Assembly (NCBI RefSeq): GCF_014158035.1
Contig: NZ_JACFXW010000001.1
Span: 3,016,001-3,080,000 of the forward strand
Direction of reading: 5' to 3'
DNA from: Rhizobium sp. G21
GTDB taxonomy: Bacteria > Pseudomonadota > Alphaproteobacteria > Rhizobiales > Rhizobiaceae
Length of the DNA: 64,000 bases
This document shows positions 47,901-56,518 of this stretch, piece by piece. The notes under the pieces were generated by a model. The model was not told where the DNA came from, made no database searches, and saw only the letters and a list, made by a program, of their open reading frames with translations. A program made the position numbers and the translations under genes. Within the stretch, counting starts at the first letter, position 1. Every line of letters begins with the position of its first letter.

Positions 47901-48432
47901 GCTCGATGGCACGGTCTTTGAGAAAGAGCATGAATTGCGCCTGGCCAAAGTCTCCAGGCAGACCGGCCGCCTTGAGCATGATCGCCAGAACCGAGTAACG
48001 GGGCCGCTCCGCCTGTCCGGACAACATCGTGCCCGCTGCAGCGAAAGTGCCCCCGGCGCGAGTGGCTTCCTGCTCGAGCTCCTTCAACGCAGCGCGAACA
48101 TCATCCGGAACTTGGGGCACAAGCTGGACAGGTGTCATGCCGTCCGAGAACGCGCGATTCTCCCACAGGAAGGTCAGCATCTTTATGAGATGCGACTTGC
48201 CGGAACCATAGAAGCCACTCACCCAGGAAGCCTGCTGACTCGACTTGCTTAGGTCACGAACAAAGCTCTCGGCGATGCGCACGATGCCATCGGCATAGCG
48301 CCCCTCGCAAACGAAGCTTGCAAGCTCACCGCGAGTCTCCGCTTCGTCCGAGCCAATTCGCGCCTGGCCGTTGTTGATCAGGCGATTTTGTCTTGGGTCA
48401 CGGTCGAGAACATCAGCAATCAATTTCATCAA
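44977..48432 (-). CDS. brxC: BREX system P-loop protein BrxC
   Basis: This 1151-residue ATPase (DUF499-like/BrxC) has Walker A GFYGSGKSHLIKML near residue 75 and Walker B LTLVVLDEVQIYVG near 270, followed by long helical regions rich in Arg/Ala/Leu. Its length and motifs match type 1 BREX BrxC. The ATG overlaps the stop of brxB (ATGA). The reading frame is intact. Confidence 0.93.
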   Translation of the reverse strand: MMKLIADVLDRDPRQNRLINNGQARIGSDEAETRGELASFVCEGRYADGIVRIAESFVRDLSKSSQQASWVSGFYGSGKSHLIKMLTFLWENRAFSDGMTPVQLVPQVPDDVRAALKELEQEATRAGGTFAAAGTMLSGQAERPRYSVLAIMLKAAGLPGDFGQAQFMLFLKDRAIEPQVRAAIEAKGSTLEQEVEDLFVSPLIADALLSTDRTLGETTKDVRDAIRAQFRSPDFDITKDQFTNTVRRVLKLRSRNGRLPLTLVVLDEVQIYVGESQDRAGAIAEIAETFAKEFESKVMLVGAGQSALTSMPQLIRLLDRFTIRVQLDDADVETVTRKVLLRKKASERNEIGKSLDSYAAAVSRQLQSTRIAERPEDRSIRIDDYPLLPVRRRFWEAAFRALDRQGTQAQLRSQLRILHDALGDIADKPLGAAVSAEVLYDALKAGLVQSGDLPRDAWERIESLNKEYPVDGDLPRRLAALAYLISRLPRETGADIGVRANPEHLADLLVDDLTIDQGAFRSRVRDLVDRMVKNGDLVQIGTEVRIQTAEGRAWEQDFRKYRGQYANDFAAVGDKREAMLEAARDAVLTSVSRVHGDAKVPRRLVPHLGERVPASDDRNIALWVRTGWQCSEKEARDAARARGSEDAIVHLYVPKPSGDELRDSIADMLAARAVVAQRGGGHGPSGDEARRGMETREKAAEERATELVRQLVDEAIVFVGGGAEMKEATLAARLEAANDTARKRMFPRFKEADFQAALWEKAFRSAREGGEQPFSAVGHSGDADQHAVGRAVLGEIGAGRTGAELRRTFERAPYGWPSEAVDAALVALVRLGKLKSTVNGEPAAPQALDKPAIGKATFQSEDVQIAPRDKIKLRGFLRTLVTDTNDDDLAGSARDFVRALRRLAESAGGDAPLPAAPHLALEDDAQVLAGNALLAHLIQHREEIDAAITRWRSQASLKEQRLVRWNLITRLARHAEDIPQASGVRIELDGVRQGRQLLDPQDPLTHPIAELRQLLVQRLTAAHTALSERIRAALTELSGLPAYADLDAGAKETLNREVGLVIPIAPRTEDDSALADALDRMPLSAWRDALDAVRQRQANAAEKAARLAEPTVQTVTLERATLRTSDDVEAWTARQKEKLLQAIARGPALVS

Positions 48433-48991
48433 ACATCTCCGTGGTCGTCCAAGGTTATGGGAACAGCGTGATAGTCCCAGCTCTCTCGGGCATCGAGCAA
48501 TCGGTAGCGCCCGTCCTGAACCCGCCCCGGGAAGAACACCAACAGTCGTCCTTGGATCGCGTGCTCTACACGCGATAGGACATCGGACAGGCTGGTAAAA
48601 CCAAAAAGAGAAGCGACACCATATAGTGCCAGAATTCCGTTCGGGCCAAGATCCTTTGAAGCAAGCGCTGCTTCGACCTTCTCTGCGATTGCGGCCGCGA
48701 TCCTGTCCTCCGCAGCGGTGCCAAGCTCGTTCGGCTCCTCGAAGTAGACATCGCGATAACGATGACCTGCGAGCCAGTCTGCGATCACTGGAGTTACATC
48801 GAGCGCGCTCCAGCTTTTTCCGGCAGCTCGAGCACCTTGGGCGAAAAGCTCGATCTTTTCCTGAGCGCTCGTTCGTCAGATGGATCGTAGACCACCATGA
48901 TTACTCTTTGTGCGCCGGATGAACTCGCTGGCCAACCGATAGCAACGTGAGCCGTAAAAGCACCAGCCAGGCGATCGATCTTGGACATCAT
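48429..48991 (-). CDS. brxB: BREX protein BrxB (DUF1788), frameshifted
   Basis: Adding one base to the T4 run at 48856-48859 gives a 187-residue BrxB: N-terminal half from MSKIDRLAGAF to 'VYDPSDERALRKK', continuing 'IELFAQGARAAGKSWSALDV', then 'GVASLFGFTSLSDVLSRVE', a DUF1788 signature. Length and location between brxA and brxC fit. It overlaps brxA by 4 bases and brxC by 4 bases. BrxB is essential in studied type 1 systems, so a real break here would disable defence. Confidence 0.88.
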
Positions 48992-49754
48992 GCCAGCGCC
49001 CCCTCTGCGGACAGTCTCGATGCGTCGATCTCGATAGAGGGACCGAGCTGTCGGACATTGATCAGCCCAGCCGCGCGCGCCCTTTCAAGCATTTCGATTT
49101 GTTCGCGCGCGTCGAGATCAAGGATGCCCACCCAACCGCTCGTAAGGATGTCCTTGCCCTTGAAGCCGGCGGCTTGAGCCAGCCAGATGGCAAATGTCAG
49201 TGCTGCGGGCGTCGCCGATACCTTCGTCCTCTTCTTGAATGTTCGCCCAACAAGATGCCCTGACTGGGCCCAGGAACTCGATGCGTTTCTGACCACCTTG
49301 TCCAAGGTGGCATCGTTCAATCGACCTCCAACCACAGCGGAAACAGCGCTACGAAGAGCATCTCGCACCAGGTCCGAGGATGGGGGAGATCGATGATAGA
49401 CCTGGCCGTCGCCCTCAGCAGCGGATCCCTCGCCAGGGCACCCAGGATAGCTAGAAGTGGAAGAGATTTCTGGTCCCTGACCCAAAGGTGCGAGAGTGTT
49501 CGGAACATCGGAACTGAGTTGTCGAGGCCATAAAGCTCCCTCAGTCGCTGGAGAGACAAGGCACGCCCCGACGTCGTATTTTTCTCGAGAAGGTTCTCGT
49601 GCAACACGATCGCCTCGAGCGCCTTGTCAGAAGCTCCTGTCCGGAGGACGCGCTCGAGTTCTGCAAGCATGATGGTGCGACTCGTATGCGTGCCTTTGGC
49701 CCCTTCTCGGAAGCCTGCGCTATCTTGAGCGTTGATAATGAAGTTTGCGTCCAC
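48988..49754 (-). CDS. brxA: BREX protein BrxA (DUF1819), frameshifted
   Basis: Restoring one C/G in the run at 49382-49386 fuses two frames (…SIIDLP|PSSDLVRDALR…) into ~255 residues. 'GTHTSRTIMLAELERVL' near the N-terminus and 'ESDWLAR'-like helical segments are consistent with BrxA/DUF1819. I favour a GTG start at 49754, preceded by TAGGGAGAG; an in-frame ATG at 49868 lies 2 bases after the regulator gene but adds a low-complexity stretch. BrxA is a small DNA-binding protein of the system. It is first of the six core genes. Confidence 0.8.
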
Positions 49755-49872
49755 GTCACTCTCCCTACTATCAAAATAGAGCACACTATTGGCCGCTCGA
49801 CAAGAGCGCTCGCAATCCGCCGGCAAGTTTGCCGGCGGACTCATGGGCGTATTGTGGTTGGTAGACATTACC

Positions 49873-50265
49873 TCAGATGGTTTTCATAACGAGCTTGAGC
49901 CGCGCACGAATCCTGTCGCTCAGTTCGGGCACGGTCCCGCCAAAGATCTCCCGAAGGGCAAGGATCCAGGACTTCTCCACGGGGTCAGTGTAGTTGAAGC
50001 GAACTTCCTGCAACCACTCGAAGACCGCAGGCGAGAACCATTCCCTGATCGCCAGGGTAAGAAACTCTCCGTAGTCACAGCCGAACACATCACTAAGCGG
50101 ATCGATCAATTCGAGCGGCGGCCGGATTTCGCCCTCCGCGAAGGCGCGGATAAGATTTCCGTTCTTGAAGCCACAGATGACACCGATCTCATCGTCGGAG
50201 AGCGGGCAGCGATCTACGTGCTCCTTGATGTAAAGTGACAGGGGAGATTCGCGCTTCTCGAGCAT
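49873..50265 (-). CDS. Small HTH-like protein at the head of the BREX operon
   Basis: This 130-residue protein starts at ATG 50265 with AAAGGAT upstream. Its first half ('LSDDEIGVICGFKNGNLIRAFAEGEIRPPLELIDPLSDVFGCD') reads like an XRE-type helix-turn-helix: 'd.eig...gf.n.n.i..f..G...ppl..l..ls..l'. No WYL domain is present, so it is not the usual BrxR. Position and orientation make it the likely autoregulator of the BREX operon, which starts within the AT-rich 200-bp divergent gap to 50466. Confidence 0.7.
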   Translation of the reverse strand: MLEKRESPLSLYIKEHVDRCPLSDDEIGVICGFKNGNLIRAFAEGEIRPPLELIDPLSDVFGCDYGEFLTLAIREWFSPAVFEWLQEVRFNYTDPVEKSWILALREIFGGTVPELSDRIRARLKLVMKTI

Positions 50266-50465
50266 CGTAGATCCTTTCGATCTTTCGTTGTTGATGCTTG
50301 AGTTATAGCGATGGGCATGTTGGGAGTGCGTGGGAGCTCGCAGCCAAGTTTTTTTGATATTTCGCGGCATCCTCGTGGGACGATTGCTATAAACAGAGTA
50401 AGCGGTTTCTTACGCGACATCCTTGATGTTCACATGCCTCAAAAGAGGCAACAATTGAGTAGTGC

Positions 50466-50657
50466 ATGGCTAGGACGCAATCCAATTTTCGACAGTCCGA
50501 TCTTCAGCGCGCGGTGAAGGCTGCGCGCGCCTGTAATTTGCCGATCTACAGGACTGAGATTGGTCCGGACGGAACGATTATCCTCGTTCACAGCCACGAC
50601 GGCAGGATCGAGCCCTCGAACGAACTCGATCGGTGGATGGCGCGCCGTGCGAATTAA
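50466..50657 (+). CDS. Small integrase-associated protein
   Basis: A 63-residue protein (MARTQSNFRQSDLQRAVKAA…) of a type often found directly upstream of alphaproteobacterial tRNA-targeting integrases; 'FRQSDLqRAvkAA' and 'vei.pDGtIilv' are the recurring parts. It overlaps the integrase start by 11 bases. It may be an excisionase-like or accessory factor, but no DNA-binding motif is clear. Confidence 0.7.
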   Translation: MARTQSNFRQSDLQRAVKAARACNLPIYRTEIGPDGTIILVHSHDGRIEPSNELDRWMARRAN

Positions 50658-51678
50658 ATTGAAGGGAATTAACCGGGTCGCTACTCGCCTGGCTGATGGA
50701 ACGGTCGCCTAATACTACTACGCCTGGAAGGGTGGCCCGCGTCTGCCCGGGAAGCCGGGCAGCGCCGAGTTTATAGCCGCCTACAACGAGGCAGTAGCGA
50801 AAAAGATGAAGCCCGCGGCTGGCAGCCTGCAGTCGATCTTGAACGGATTTCAGGTGTCGACCGAGTGGGATGATTTAGCGCCACGCACGCGTAAGGACTA
50901 TGCTGGCAAGATCGCAGAGATCGAGAGGCTGTTAGGTGATTTTCCGATCAGCGCGCTCTCGGACCGTCGCGCCAAGGCAATCTTCCTCAAACACCGCGAC
51001 GAACTCGCGGTGAAGTCGCGTCGTCAAGCTGACTATTTCTGGCAGGTGCTCGCGCGCATCTTGTCCTGGGCGGTTGGTCGTGGCTTGGCTCCAGCCAATC
51101 CGTGCGAGAAAGGTGGTCGCACCTATCGGGGCACCCGGGCCGAGAAAGTGTGGACCGAGGATCATGAGGCCGCATTTATGGCGTCTGCGCCTGCTCATTT
51201 GCGGTCTGCCTTCATGCTGGCGCTCTGGACCGGGCAGAGACAGGGAGATCTGCTTGCTCTTTGCTGGTCGCAGTATGACGGCAAGACCATCCGGCTCAAG
51301 CAGAGCAAGACGGGCGCGCATGTGGTCATTCCTGTTGGTGCTCCGCTGAAGAAGGTGCTTGATCGCCTGGATCGCTCTGACGGCCCTATCCTGCGCAACA
51401 GCTACGGCGAGATATGGAATGCTGACGGATTTCGATCCTCGTGGAAGAAGGCGTGCAAGGCTGCTGGCGTTACCGGTGTCACGTTTAATGACCTCCGCGG
51501 CACCGCGGTGAGTCGGCTCGCACTCGCGGAGGCTACTGAAGCGGAGATCGCCACGATCACCGGCCACAGCCTCAGAGACGTCCGCTCGATCCTCGATGCA
51601 CACTACCTCAACCGGGATCCGAGGCTCGCCGAGAATGCCATCCGCAAGCTCGAAGCGAGAACACAGTCTTCCAAATGA
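50647..51678 (+). pseudogene. Tyrosine-type site-specific integrase with in-frame stop
   Basis: From GTG 50647 the frame encodes the expected N-terminus (RIKLKGINRVATRLADGTVA), hits TAA at 50710-50712, then continues in the same frame with YYYAWKGGPRLPGKPG and the full catalytic domain. Downstream motifs are TGQRQGDLLAL (first Arg), FNDLRGTAVSRL (HxxR box with Asn where His is usual), TGHSLRDV and the Tyr in DAHYLNRD. Reinitiation at ATG 50806 would give 290 residues without the arm-binding start. The gene lies directly beside the tRNA-Gln target. Either it is inactive or the stop is an error; it is not a homopolymer indel. Confidence 0.85.
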
Positions 51679-51737
51679 GCGCCCAAATGCCCGAAATGGT
51701 TCCAGATTTGTTCGGCAGAAAATGTAATGAAATCAGA

Positions 51738-51787
51738 TGGCTGGGGAACCTGGATTCGAACCAGGACTAACGGAGTCAGAGTCCGTG
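51738..51787 (-). repeat. Right attachment-site repeat (3' half of intact tRNA-Gln)
   Basis: The same 50 bases as 14210-14259, from the CCA end up to the anticodon stem. Beyond 51787 the tRNA continues with chromosomal sequence, while the left copy diverges. Confidence 0.9.
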
Positions 51788-51811
51788 GGTCTACCGTTAA
51801 CCTATTCCCCA
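51738..51811 (-). tRNA. tRNA-Gln (anticodon CTG)
   Basis: The 74-nt minus-strand tRNA has a 7-bp acceptor stem (TGGGGAA / TTCCCCA), discriminator G and encoded CCA, a D-arm with GGTTAACGGT, a 5-bp anticodon stem ACGGA/TCCGT with loop CTCTGAC (anticodon CTG), and T-arm with GGTTCGAATCC. It is intact and is the island's integration target. Confidence 0.95.
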
Positions 51812-52085
51812 GCAAGCGTTTTCACGCCGCTCGATCGTCATGCGCGTTGGAAGCGCTTGGCCGTCGGTGAGCGGGCTTCTAGCATATTGACGGGGAGGTT
51901 CAAGCGGAAAATTGGGTTTGTGTGAAAGAAATTCGTCGAGGCGGCTCCGACGAAAGCCCTCATTTGCGCAGACGCAAAAACAAATTGTCGTTTTGGCGGC
52001 GAACTGGTACATTCCTTGCCAACACTGAACAGAGACTTGCGCCTGCCGCAGCCGAACGGCGCGCAGCGCGCCGTGGAACATTACC

Positions 52086-53578
52086 GTGAGTGACCCCGAA
52101 TCCGGCGTAAAGCCGTCTGACGCCGGGGCGTCCGGGGCGGGACAGAAGCCGGGGAGAACTCTTCCCGGCGTGCGAAACGTCGGCGCAAGCGTGCGCAGTC
52201 GTCCGCCAATCGTCCGCCTCAAGCTGCCGAGACGCGCAAGTCCGGCGGCGAGACGTCCCAATCCGTTGCGCCGGGCCAAGGCCCGGATCGCAAGAAAAAG
52301 CGCCGCAAGCGGACGCGTGGACCTGCGTCCGCGGCGTCGGACCAGCCGCGTCCGCAGGTCGAGGCCCAATCCGCCCTGCCCAAATCGGGACCGGACAAGC
52401 CCGCCTCCTCCAAGAAGAGCGGTCGAAACCGTCGCAGGCTGCAGCCGCGGCCGCTGCCTCAGGAGCAATCTCCACGCGCTCACGGCAAGCCCGCCGAACG
52501 GTCGGACGGCGCCTCGCGGGCCGATCTGCCGCGGCCCAAGCCCGCCGCGCCGGAATTTCCGCCGCCGGACACGCTCTACGCCGCGCTCGATCTCGGCACC
52601 AACAATTGCCGGCTGCTGATCGCGCAACCCACCCGGCCGGGCCAGTTCCGGGTCGTCGACGCCTTTTCGCGCATCGTAAGGCTGGGCGAAGGGCTCGGCT
52701 CCACGGGACGGCTGTCGGAAGACGCGATGGACCGCGCCACGGAGGCGCTCAAGGTCTGCGCCTCCAAGCTCGCCGCCCGGAAGGTGCGCCGCATGCGGCT
52801 GATCGCCACCGAGGCCTGCCGCGCCGCCTCCAATGGCGAGGCTTTTCTTGAGCGGGTGACGCGGGAGACGGGCCTCGAACTCGACGTCATCAATCGCGAG
52901 ACCGAGGCTCGGCTCGCCGTGTCCGGCTGCGCCTCGCTGATCGGCCGCGACGCCCGCTCCGCCGTGCTGTTCGATATCGGCGGCGGCTCGTCGGAAATCG
53001 CCATCCTGCAGATCAACGGCCAGCGCTCGCCGCGGCTCGCCAACCACATCACCCACTGGACTTCGCTGCCGGTGGGCGTGGTGACGCTGTCGGAGCGGCA
53101 TGGCGGCCGGCATGTCACGCCGGATATCTTCGCCGCCATGGTGGCCGAGGTCGAGGAAATGCTGTCGCGTTTTTCGGCGCCGGCCGCCTCCGAGCTCGAT
53201 TTCGCCAACAGCGGTTTTCACATGATTGGCACCTCGGGCACGGTCACGACGCTGGCGGGCGTCTATCTCAATCTGCCGCGTTACGATCGCCGCCAGGTCG
53301 ACGGTCTCTGGATGGACGCCGCCGACGTGACCGCCATGCAGGATCGCCTGGTCGGGCTCGATTTCGCCGCCCGCGCCGCCAATCCCTGCATAGGGCCGGA
53401 TCGCGCCGATCTGGTGCTGGCCGGTTGCGCCATTCTCGAGGCCATTCGCAGGCGGTTTCCGGTCGAGCGCATGCGCGTCGCCGACAGAGGCTTGCGCGAA
53501 GGCCTGCTCACCGAAATGATGGCCGATGACGGCGCCTGGCGCAAAGCCAGGCCGCGCCCGCCCTTTCACAGGATCTGA
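52086..53578 (+). CDS. ppx: Ppx/GppA-family exopolyphosphatase, frameshifted near N-terminus
   Basis: The phosphatase core is clear: 'YAALDLGTNNCRLLI' (phosphate 1 loop), LFDIGGGSSEIAIL (phosphate 2) and GTSGTVTTLAGVYL. A basic, low-complexity N-terminal region of ~150 residues precedes it (RRAKRRRKRAQSS…; RKKKRRKRTRG), common in alphaproteobacterial members. The frame from GTG 52086 (MSDPESGVKPS) joins it only if one G is added at 52139-52141. The enzyme degrades polyphosphate or (p)ppGpp pentaphosphate. It lies 3 bases before rlmE. Confidence 0.88.
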
Positions 53579-53581
53579 CCC

Positions 53582-54358
53582 ATGACGAGCAAACCCACCG
53601 GCGGCAAGGGAACCGGCCGCAAGCTGACCCAGCATGTGAAGAAGAAGAAGCTGAAGGAATCGTCGCGCCGCTGGCTTCAGCGCCATATCAACGATCCCTA
53701 TGTGCAGCGCTCCCGCCTGGAGGGCTATCGCTCGCGCGCGGTCTACAAATTGCTGGAGATCGACGAGAAACATCACATTCTCTCGGGCGCCCGGCGCATC
53801 ATCGATCTCGGCGCCGCCCCCGGCGGCTGGTCGCAGATCGCCGCCCGCGTCACCGATTCCACCAATGACAATATCCGCGTCGTCGCCATCGATTTTCTCG
53901 AAATGGACGCCATTCCCGGCGTGCATTTCCTGCAGATGGACTTTCTCGACGACGCCGCGCCCCAGGCGTTGATGGATGCGCTGGGCGGCATTCCCGACCT
54001 GGTGATTTCCGATATGGCCGCCCCCACCACCGGCCACCAGCGCACCGACCATTTGCGCACCATGCATCTGTGCGAAGTGGCGGCGCATTTCGCCGTCCAG
54101 GTGCTGCGCGAGGGCGGCCATTTTCTCGCCAAGACCTTCCAGGGCGGCGCCGAGAAGGAACTGCTCGACATGCTCAAACGGAATTTCCGCCAGGTCGTGC
54201 ATGTCAAGCCGCAGGCTTCGCGGGCGGAATCGGTGGAGATGTTCATTCTGGCCAAGGGATTCCGCGGACCGAAGGTCGGCGCCATCGGCCATGAAGAGGC
54301 CGCCGACAGCGATCGTGACGCCGGCGATCACAGGGACCAGTACGACGACGAGGAGTGA
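53582..54358 (+). CDS. rlmE: 23S rRNA (uridine-2'-O-)-methyltransferase RlmE
   Basis: This 258-residue FtsJ/RrmJ family protein has the catalytic K-D-K-E tetrad in [30 protein letters not shown] and ESVEMF, and the SAM motif [12 protein letters not shown]. It methylates the A-loop uridine of 23S rRNA at the 2'-O. Extended basic N-terminus (KKKKLKES). It is co-transcribed with ppx, a frequent pairing in Rhizobiales. Confidence 0.94.
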   Translation: MTSKPTGGKGTGRKLTQHVKKKKLKESSRRWLQRHINDPYVQRSRLEGYRSRAVYKLLEIDEKHHILSGARRIIDLGAAPGGWSQIAARVTDSTNDNIRVVAIDFLEMDAIPGVHFLQMDFLDDAAPQALMDALGGIPDLVISDMAAPTTGHQRTDHLRTMHLCEVAAHFAVQVLREGGHFLAKTFQGGAEKELLDMLKRNFRQVVHVKPQASRAESVEMFILAKGFRGPKVGAIGHEEAADSDRDAGDHRDQYDDEE

Positions 54359-54382
54359 TCGTCGGTGTCGGGAGGAGAGGCC

Positions 54383-54766
54383 ATGCTGCTTTATGTGACG
54401 CTCGGGACCCGCGATCTCGCCCGCGCCATCGCCTTCTACGATCCGGTGATGGCGACGCTCGGTTATACGCGTCTGGTCACCAAGGATGTCGAGGTCGGCT
54501 ATGGGCGCGAAGACGACGCGCGCTGCCGCCTCTGGATCACCTATCCCTTCGACCAGCAACCCGCCACCCATGGCAACGGGTCCATGCTGGCGCTGGCGGC
54601 CGATCGTCGCGCCGCGGTCGACGCCTTCCACGCCGCTGCGATCGCTCAGGGCGGGCAGGACGAAGGCGCGCCGGGGCTGAGGCCCTATCACGCCCATTTC
54701 TACGCGGCTTATGCCCGCGATCCCGACGGCAACAAGCTGTCGGCCGTCTGCGAGACGCCGGAGTAG
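54383..54766 (+). CDS. VOC-family (glyoxalase/bleomycin-resistance fold) protein
   Basis: This 127-residue single-domain VOC protein has 'YVTLGTRDLARAIAFYDPVMATLGY' at the start and 'YHAHFYAAYARDPDGNKLSAVC' at the end, the paired beta-alpha-beta-beta-beta modules of the fold. The ATG at 54383 has GGAGG 8 bases upstream. The substrate is not predictable. Confidence 0.9.
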   Translation: MLLYVTLGTRDLARAIAFYDPVMATLGYTRLVTKDVEVGYGREDDARCRLWITYPFDQQPATHGNGSMLALAADRRAAVDAFHAAAIAQGGQDEGAPGLRPYHAHFYAAYARDPDGNKLSAVCETPE

Positions 54767-56157
54767 TCAGCCGGCCTCGGCCTTGTCGACATGACCCGAG
54801 ACATTGGCGCCGGCATTGGCCGGCAGCCGTGAAATCGGCCAGGCGCCAAGGAGATTGAGAAACGCCACTGCGATGAAGGCTATGTGGAACGCGCCGATCG
54901 TCAAGCCTTCCCCGCTCGACAGCGCGTAGAGCTCCAGCAGCACGCCGGCAAAGGCGACGCCGAGCGCGCTCGACACCTGCTGGATCACCGCATTGAGCGC
55001 CGCGGCGCGCCGGCGCGCTCATGCTCGATGTCGGCGAAGCCGAGAATATTGATGCCGGTGAAGAAGAAGGACCGCACGAAGCCCGCGACGAACAGAGTCA
55101 GCGTCAGCGCGAGATGCGGCGTGTCCGGCATGAACAGCGCATTGGCCGCCGTGCCGACCGCCGACAGGCTCGCGGCGATGATCAGCACATTGCGAAAGCC
55201 GAAGCGATGGAAGACATGGCGCGCCGCGAATTTGGTCAGCAGCGCGCCGCCCGCGCCGATGAAGGTGATCATGCCGGATTCGAACGGCGTCAGGCCGAAG
55301 CCGAGTTGCAGCATCAGCGGCAGCAGGAAGGGCATCGCGCCCATGGCGATGCGGAAGATCGTACCGCCGGTCACGCAGGCGCGAAAGGTTTCGACGGAAA
55401 ACAGCGTCAGATCCAGCACGGGATGCGGATGCCGCCGCGCATGCCGCACGAAGAGCAGCGTGGAGAGCAGGCCGATGGCGGTGGCGGCGACGCCGAAGAC
55501 GGGCGGCAGCGCCGGCAGGCTGACCACCGACAGCCCGAACACCACGCCGGCGGCGGCGATTCCGCTCAAGGCGAAGCCGATGCGGTCGAGCGGCGGCGAC
55601 CCCACAGGCGGCAGGTCGGGAATGAAGACCAGCGACAGGATCACGCCGAGAATGCCGACCGGCAGATTGATGAGGAAGATCCATTCCCAGCTGAAATAGG
55701 TGGTGATGAAGCCGCCGATCGGCGGGCCCACCAGGGGACCGATCACGGCGGGAATGGTGAAGAGCGACATCGCCGAGACGAGATTGGCTTTGTCGGTGGA
55801 GCGCAGCAGGATGGCGCGGCCGACCGGCGTGGTCATCGCCCCGCCCATGCCTTGCAGGAAGCGCGCCAGCACGAAGAAGGGCAGGTTGGCGGCCAGCGCG
55901 CAGAGCGCCGAGCCCGCCATGAACACGATCATCGCGGCGATGAACACCCGTTTCGCGCCGAACCGATCCGCCGCCCAGCCGCTGAGGGGAATGAACACGC
56001 CGAGCGACACGAGATAGGAAGTCATGGCGAGCTTCAGCGTGATCGGTCCGACATCGAGATCGGCGGCGATGGCCGGCAGCGAGGTGGCGATGACGGTGGA
56101 GTCCATCTGCTCCATGAACAGAGCGACGGCGAGGATCAGGGGAGCGTAGCGATGCAA
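54767..56157 (-). CDS. DHA2-family MFS multidrug efflux transporter, frameshifted
   Basis: This is a 14-helix MFS drug:H+ antiporter (EmrB/QacA class) of ~463 residues. Motifs are FMEQMDSTVIATSLPAIA in helix 1, 'GWAADRFGAKRVF' (motif A), 'QGMGGAMTTPVGRAIL' (motif B) and 'GPLVGPPIGGFI' (motif C). A base lost near 55004-55010 separates the last ~80 residues (VIQQVSSALGVAFAGVLLEL…) from the rest. The start is uncertain: I use TTG 56157, just before the first helix, as the upstream ORF overlaps the next gene implausibly. Confidence 0.85.
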
Positions 56158-56239
56158 GGCTGTTTCGGCGGAAGAGGAATCGGTCGTCCGAAAGAGCCAT
56201 GGAAAGATGGCGCTGACAAGGTCGCCGCCCTCGGCCGCG

Positions 56240-56518
56240 TCAGTCGCGCTTTCGCTGCTCGCGCGTGACCGCTTCGCGTTCGAGCGCGGCCTTGTGCGCG
56301 GCGTCGAGCCGGCGCCAGTCGACATCGGCCAGCGCGCCGGCCAGCGCATGCAGCATAGACTTGGTGACGGCGCGCGGCCCGAAACGGAATTTCAGCCGCG
56401 CATAGGCTTCGACCGCGCCGATCTCCTTGAGCCCCGCCTCGTCGCTCACGCCGATCTCCGTCAGCATCGGGCAGGATTTCGGGCCGAGATTGCGCAGATC
56501 CCGCAGCGGCCGGTTCAC
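56240..56518 (-). CDS. TfoX C-terminal-domain protein
   Basis: A 92-residue protein matching the TfoX_C domain: 'LRDLRNLGPKSCPMLTEIGVSDEAGLKEIGAVEAYARLKF' is the characteristic helix-hairpin-helix-like segment. Stand-alone TfoX_C proteins are common in alphaproteobacteria, function unknown. It overlaps the upstream TerB-like gene by 4 bases. Confidence 0.9.
   Translation of the reverse strand: MNRPLRDLRNLGPKSCPMLTEIGVSDEAGLKEIGAVEAYARLKFRFGPRAVTKSMLHALAGALADVDWRRLDAAHKAALEREAVTREQRKRD

Larger units (their letters stand above)
14210..51787. mobile_element. Integrated genomic island in tRNA-Gln, carrying a BREX system and an uptake/catabolic cluster
   Basis: A 50-bp perfect direct repeat bounds this ~37.6-kb block: 14210-14259 and 51738-51787. 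The right copy is the 3' half of an intact tRNA-Gln on the minus strand; the left copy is the displaced 3' end. That is the geometry expected for integration into a tRNA gene. A tyrosine integrase (50647-51678) lies directly inside the right end, pointing toward the tRNA. The cargo comprises a regulator/hydrolase/ABC importer/opsin/flotillin cluster, a toxin-antitoxin pair, a replication-initiator-like gene and a type 1 BREX operon. I see no conjugation genes, so this looks like a non-self-transmissible integrative element or a decayed one. Confidence 0.85.

Noticed and set aside
51797..54697. 966-codon minus-strand open frame opposite ppx and rlmE
   Set aside because: It is the antisense shadow of conserved genes in high-GC DNA; its sequence is Arg/Gly/His-rich with no recognisable domain and it runs over the tRNA flank.
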